NCBI RefSeq assembly: GCF_017874615.1
Contig: NZ_JAGIKV010000016.1
Location: forward strand, 1-64,000
Length of the DNA: 64,000 nt
Direction: 5' to 3'
DNA from: Paenibacillus xylanexedens
Lineage (GTDB): Bacteria; Bacillota; Bacilli; Paenibacillales; Paenibacillaceae
Of this stretch, positions 61,601 to 64,000 are shown piece after piece. A program made the translations under genes and the position numbers. Position 1 is the stretch's first letter. Every line of letters starts with the position of its first letter. The notes beneath the pieces were generated by a model. That model was not told the origin of the DNA and ran no database searches. It saw only the letters and a program-made list of their open reading frames with translations.

Positions 61601-62060
61601 TAACGCGGAGATTCGCCAAGCGAACTCATATTTCAGTAGTTCGGACGGTAAGTTTAATACGCGTTACGAGGCACAGGAGCATTTTGACCAGCTTCGTAAA
61701 GGGACTGTACAGGTGAAAGGCGGATGGAGAATCTACTCCAGCGGTCCTGGAATCTACATGAACCAGCTGATCTCCAATGCACTTGGCATTCGTCAAGAGG
61801 GCGGCGATCTGGTCATTGACCCGGTATTGCCAGCTGAGCTGAACGGCATGCAATTCGAATTCGAGTATGCGGGTGAGCCGGTGACGTTCATTTATCACTT
61901 GAACGAAGGTGCTGTGAGCCGTGTAGCGGTGAACGGCAAAGACATTCGCACCGAGCGTACAGCGAACCGTTACCGTCAGGGCGGTGTAAGCATCTCGCTT
62001 GATGAGTTCAGACAGGCACGTAGTGCAACTGAGCGTACGGTTGTTGATATTTATATGTAA
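58668..62060 (+). CDS. GH94 glycoside phosphorylase, probably 1,2-beta-oligoglucan phosphorylase
   Basis: A 1130-aa member of the cellobiose-phosphorylase (GH94) group, cytoplasmic. It would cleave a beta-glucoside with phosphate, giving glucose 1-phosphate. The N-terminal beta-sandwich domain opens with SFTFLNSGDLYQATSGTTML. The helical barrel has WGTRDVCQGPVEYFMATQKY and the general-acid region YGDGDWDDTL (catalytic Asp near 776), and the end is beta-sheet rich. Its size (over 1100 aa, against about 800 for cellobiose phosphorylase) and the first domain fit the 1,2-beta-oligoglucan (sophorose-type) phosphorylases known from Listeria. That assignment is from memory of the subgroup. ATG 58668 follows AAGGAGTG. 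Confidence 0.8.
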   Translation: MTTMINEPIRLSAGELSFTFLNSGDLYQATSGTTMLNQLLSNQIDGSLNNLYLRVHEGEKISSFPLLGVRSNSKVITSKAQSSNQLIWEGTVQLEGSEKGIGYQVVFTATLQGVWFWDVKLTGQQHNVDVVYGQDVGLADPGAVRSNEAYLSQYIDHTVFEDEAKGYVVCSRQNQPQGGAFPYMQQGSLTKAVGYSTDGFQFFGLSYKETNQPESLNRPTLANETYQYEFAYTALQSELLNLNGEAQVVFYGLAKPNHAEGISALEFGDEVTAAWNEVQALTVENGDTLEQVKLSSFLGEPLVTLDLTQDEIHDLFPDRHQEEHSGEELLSFFTGSYEHIVLKAKELLVERPHGHILMSGGNVQLGAQVITTTSYMYGIFNSQLVIGNTNFNKMISNARNALNVPKTAGQRIYVEMDGQYRLLTMPSLFEIGFNYVRWIYKTESDTIIVTNYTGAHTTEVSMNVRSTSGTAYRYLVTNQITMNVNEYEYPLHMTQDGDTLIFKADPQAISAGTYPDLQYRMSVDGAAVNVGDETLLASGIRSGSASLVTLSLEASAEWTLKVQGVLEGQADSGVVAGSSLTFEEEVQAYREFFAGVMNGFRLSRGEGQSAEDLFKVNALAWWYTHNMLVHYSVPHGLEQYGGAAWGTRDVCQGPVEYFMATQKYEQVRDIIKMVYTHQYEDDGNWPQWFMFDKYFAIQQEESHGDIIVWPLKVLADYLTATRDYAILDEKVPYTVKHSFGFTEETATVLDHAKKEIEYIRSHFLHDTFLSSYGDGDWDDTLQPANAQLKQYMVSSWTVALTYQSVNVLSQALKFKDADFAQELDVLAQGIREDFNRYMLGTDVIPGFVYMEEADQAKLMLHPTDTETGIQYRLLPMTRSMIGELLNAEQAESHYALIREQFLCPDGVRLMNRPAQYAGGVSTHFKRAEQASNFGREIGLQYVHAHIRYVEAMAKLGKTDQVWNGLAMINPVGIGEVVPNAEIRQANSYFSSSDGKFNTRYEAQEHFDQLRKGTVQVKGGWRIYSSGPGIYMNQLISNALGIRQEGGDLVIDPVLPAELNGMQFEFEYAGEPVTFIYHLNEGAVSRVAVNGKDIRTERTANRYRQGGVSISLDEFRQARSATERTVVDIYM

Positions 62061-62081
62061 TTTCATAGCATGATGTATACC

Positions 62082-62121
62082 AAGGTCATCCTCCTTTAAT
62101 CAAGGCGGGATGGCCTTTTGG
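62082..62121. terminator. terminator after the GH94 gene
   Basis: AAGGTCATCC pairs with GGATGGCCTT (one G-T pair) around a ~14-base loop, followed by TTGG. It may also end the minus-strand fusion gene. Confidence 0.55.
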
Positions 62122-62138
62122 CATATGCTCATAATCCA

Positions 62139-63338
62139 CTAGCGCAGTGGAACTGCCAACAACGTATGCAACAGCTCATTATGCCGCACATGCTTGGTTA
62201 CGTAGCCCTGTTGCTCCAGCCAGCTGCATAGCTCACTCAGCAGAGGGAAGTGACGCTCGCACAGGGCGCGCAGCTGTTCCTCGTGTCCTGTGGTTTCTGC
62301 CTGCCGAATATAGGAATCACGGTGAGTCGCATCAACAAACATCAGATCCGTTAGACCGATACGTCCACGCGAGGTTAATACCCGCTGCATCTCCTGTAAA
62401 GCCAATAGTTGCTGATCTGGACTTAGATGATGGAAAGCAAAGCTGGATACAACAAAGTCGAAGGAATGATCGGTAAAAGGCAGCGCCAGAAAATTACCAA
62501 GTTTCACATGCATCTCAGGATATTTGGTACGACATCTGCGCAGCATCTCCCGGGATTGGTCGATTGCAGTCATGTCTGCGCCGTGCTGTAGCAGTTTCCC
62601 AGCCAGATTACCTGTGCCTGTACCAATATCGAGTCCTTTCTCACCAAGGGAGGGAGAGATCCAATGAGCTGTCTGTTCGAGCGCTTCGTCATAGTTGTGA
62701 TACAGATAAAAGGAAGACTGTACCGTATCATTGGAATCGCTCGGCGTGGAATGATCTGTATCCTGGTATGGATGTGCAACTTCATTCTCATCGCTTATAG
62801 GCGAGGTGTTGTCTGAATGGTGATTGTTCTCTGAATTGGGGTGTTCAGTAATGAGTCTGCTTTCTGCCTGCACTCGCTGATCGTGGATGGCTGCCTGCGT
62901 GTCATAATTCCACCGATCATGCCAGTTCTGCCGTGCTTCACGCAGGCGACGGGCACTGTCCGCGAGATCGTGCAGATGGCTGACATCCAACGGACCATCC
63001 TGACGATTCAGGTCAATCATGCGCTGGGTTGTATCCATCATACGTTTGAGCTCAATCCACTGGGCATACATGACGGCCTGTTGCAGTTCCAGATATTCTT
63101 CCAGCCGCTGCTGATTCCCTTGATCAATCTCTCCTATCGCATGTGTAATATCTTGTAGCGACATGCCAATCTCACGCAGTGCAGCAATGGTTTGAAGCCG
63201 CCAGATATCATTCTCCGTATAGGTACGATACCCATTACTGGACTGTTTGGCGGGCAGAATTAATCCTTTTTCTTCATAAAAACGAATGGCTCTCGCCGAT
63301 ATACCAAGCCTGCTTGCTGCCTCTTTGATATTCATCAT
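62139..63338 (-). CDS. MerR-type regulator fused to a SAM methyltransferase
   Basis: A 399-aa two-domain protein. Residues 1-110 are a MerR winged helix with the characteristic IKEAASRLGISARAIRFYEE and YRTYTENDIWRL, followed by a coiled coil. A low-complexity acidic/His-Asn-rich linker (about 160-205) leads to a class I methyltransferase (about 210-375). Motif I is GLDIGTGTGNLAGK, the post-I acidic residue is in MTAIDQSREML, motif IV-like is FDFVVSSFAFHHL, and RVLTSRGRIGLTDLMFVDAT follows. Such MerR-methyltransferase fusions exist in Firmicutes and seem to be self-contained sensors; the inducing signal is unknown. GGAGGGG precedes the ATG. Confidence 0.85.
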   Translation of the reverse strand: MMNIKEAASRLGISARAIRFYEEKGLILPAKQSSNGYRTYTENDIWRLQTIAALREIGMSLQDITHAIGEIDQGNQQRLEEYLELQQAVMYAQWIELKRMMDTTQRMIDLNRQDGPLDVSHLHDLADSARRLREARQNWHDRWNYDTQAAIHDQRVQAESRLITEHPNSENNHHSDNTSPISDENEVAHPYQDTDHSTPSDSNDTVQSSFYLYHNYDEALEQTAHWISPSLGEKGLDIGTGTGNLAGKLLQHGADMTAIDQSREMLRRCRTKYPEMHVKLGNFLALPFTDHSFDFVVSSFAFHHLSPDQQLLALQEMQRVLTSRGRIGLTDLMFVDATHRDSYIRQAETTGHEEQLRALCERHFPLLSELCSWLEQQGYVTKHVRHNELLHTLLAVPLR

Positions 63339-63604
63339 GTATCCCCTCCTTTTCGAACCAGTATAAACCATGACGTTACGGCAAGGTTAAGCGTTTATTT
63401 CATTTTGCGAAAAGGTTCAATACCGAGCGGAATTTTAGTCAAAGGTGTGGCTATGCTACAATATAAAGAACAAAAAACTTAAATAGTGAAGTAAACGAAC
63501 AATGTCTTCCTATTCCTAAGTTTCTCAACGTTCTTAACTCTCTTAACTTTCCCGACGTTGTAACGCACAGCGTTGTTGACTATAGCACGAAAGGTTGAAT
63601 CATT

Positions 63605-64000
63605 ATGCTTACCAGCCATACATTTACGATTCGTCCATCCGAGATTAAAGATGCAGCCCAGCTAATGGAGTTGGATACCCTGGTATGGGACAAATACACC
63701 TCTCCTGCACCGATGCAATGGCGTTCCAGACAACAATATCTGCAGCATTGCCCGCCAGGCAGTCAATTGATTGCGGTGCAGGGAGAGCGGGTATGTGGTT
63801 ATGTGGGCTTTAATCCAGCCACAGGTATGCCCGTCAACCGTCATGTCTACGAGATTCATATTGCAGTTCACCCTCATGATCGGCGTTGTGGCATTGCCAC
63901 AGCTTTGATGGATGCCATTAAGCAGCATGCGGCCCAACAAGGCGTTCGCAAGCTCAGGCTGCGCGTACTTTCCAGCAATCCGGGAGCGATTACGTTTTAT
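63605..64000 (+). CDS. GNAT-family N-acetyltransferase (partial, cut by window end)
   Basis: The first 132 codons of a GNAT acetyltransferase; no stop is reached by 64000. The start is MLTSHTFTIRPSEIKDAAQL, and the acetyl-CoA loop appears as HPHDRRCGIATALMDAIKQH (the R/Q-x-x-G-x-G/A form is R-R-C-G-I-A). It is followed by KLRLRVLSSNPGAITFY, where family members continue with the final strand. AAAGG precedes the ATG. The acceptor substrate (amino acid, antibiotic or protein) is unknown. Confidence 0.85.
   Translation, partial: MLTSHTFTIRPSEIKDAAQLMELDTLVWDKYTSPAPMQWRSRQQYLQHCPPGSQLIAVQGERVCGYVGFNPATGMPVNRHVYEIHIAVHPHDRRCGIATALMDAIKQHAAQQGVRKLRLRVLSSNPGAITFY

Noticed and set aside
60399..61619. 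406-codon minus-strand frame inside the GH94 gene
   Set aside because: A shadow of a strongly coding plus strand; the composition is rich in His, Cys and Arg and lacks motifs.
1..64000. tRNA, rRNA or tmRNA genes
   Set aside because: No cloverleaf-like or rRNA-like segment was seen on either strand by reading; a tRNAscan run could confirm.

Overview
The window reads as the chromosome of a Gram-positive, endospore-forming member of the Bacillales, most likely a Paenibacillus. The reasons are a complete GerA/GerC/GerB spore-germinant receptor operon, strong AGGAGG-type ribosome sites, YesM/YesN-type two-component genes beside YtcP/LplB-type sugar permeases, lipoprotein solute-binding proteins with Gram-positive lipoboxes, and Fur and CGAAACGTTTCG LacI-type operators. 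The genus is an inference from gene style; no rRNA or tRNA gene was found to confirm it.

Layout: (1) 1-5440, a germinant receptor operon with a small membrane protein, then a stand-alone HemD-like protein. (2) 5441-9964, a remnant of the end of a CobB/CbiA gene, an SDR, a ThuA-like protein, a phasin-like/UbiB pair and a long non-coding leader. (3) 9965-14957, a SulP anion transporter, a 1.4-kb non-coding stretch full of repeats and a decayed reverse-strand gene, and a DEAD-box helicase with an RGG/RS-rich tail. (4) 14958-30813, the most remarkable part: a 16-kb cluster of a zinc-ribbon membrane protein, two membrane-anchored VWA proteins, a tubulin/FtsZ-like GTPase, an 815-aa partner, a beta-rich protein, a zinc-binding TRAFAC-type GTPase, and a giant protein resembling the GTPase-associated GAP1 family with a transmembrane anchor. 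A strong terminator closes it. (5) 31177-38469, a Fur-controlled siderophore ATPase, glutathione peroxidase, an NADH oxidase behind three Rex/Fnr-like palindromes, a formate/nitrite transporter and a molybdopterin oxidoreductase. (6) 38510-40460, an AT-rich insertion with a secreted protein and a small membrane protein, an IS3 transposase scrap, and a second copy of the last 198 bp of the oxidoreductase region. (7) 40463-50414, an MFS transporter, then a YesN regulator, two permeases, a solute-binding protein, a YesM kinase and a second solute-binding protein. (8) 50612-57000, a beta-helix (polymer-forming-like) protein, an ABC exporter preceded by a MITE-like inverted repeat, and a siderophore-binding lipoprotein next to a Btr-like AraC regulator with its own binding-protein domain. 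(9) 57195-64000, a LacI regulator with three palindromic operators controlling a GH94 phosphorylase (probably a 1,2-beta-oligoglucan phosphorylase), a MerR-methyltransferase fusion and a GNAT acetyltransferase cut by the window end.

Functional links: the iron genes are split (ATPase at 31301, binding protein and regulator at 54202-56987, both with Fur boxes, no permease in the window). The redox genes nox and the formate/nitrite transporter share TGTGA-like operators. The 16-kb tubulin/VWA/GTPase cluster looks like one machine, with cytoplasmic NTPases coupled to membrane proteins that carry extracellular or membrane-proximal VWA domains. Its activity is unknown to me.
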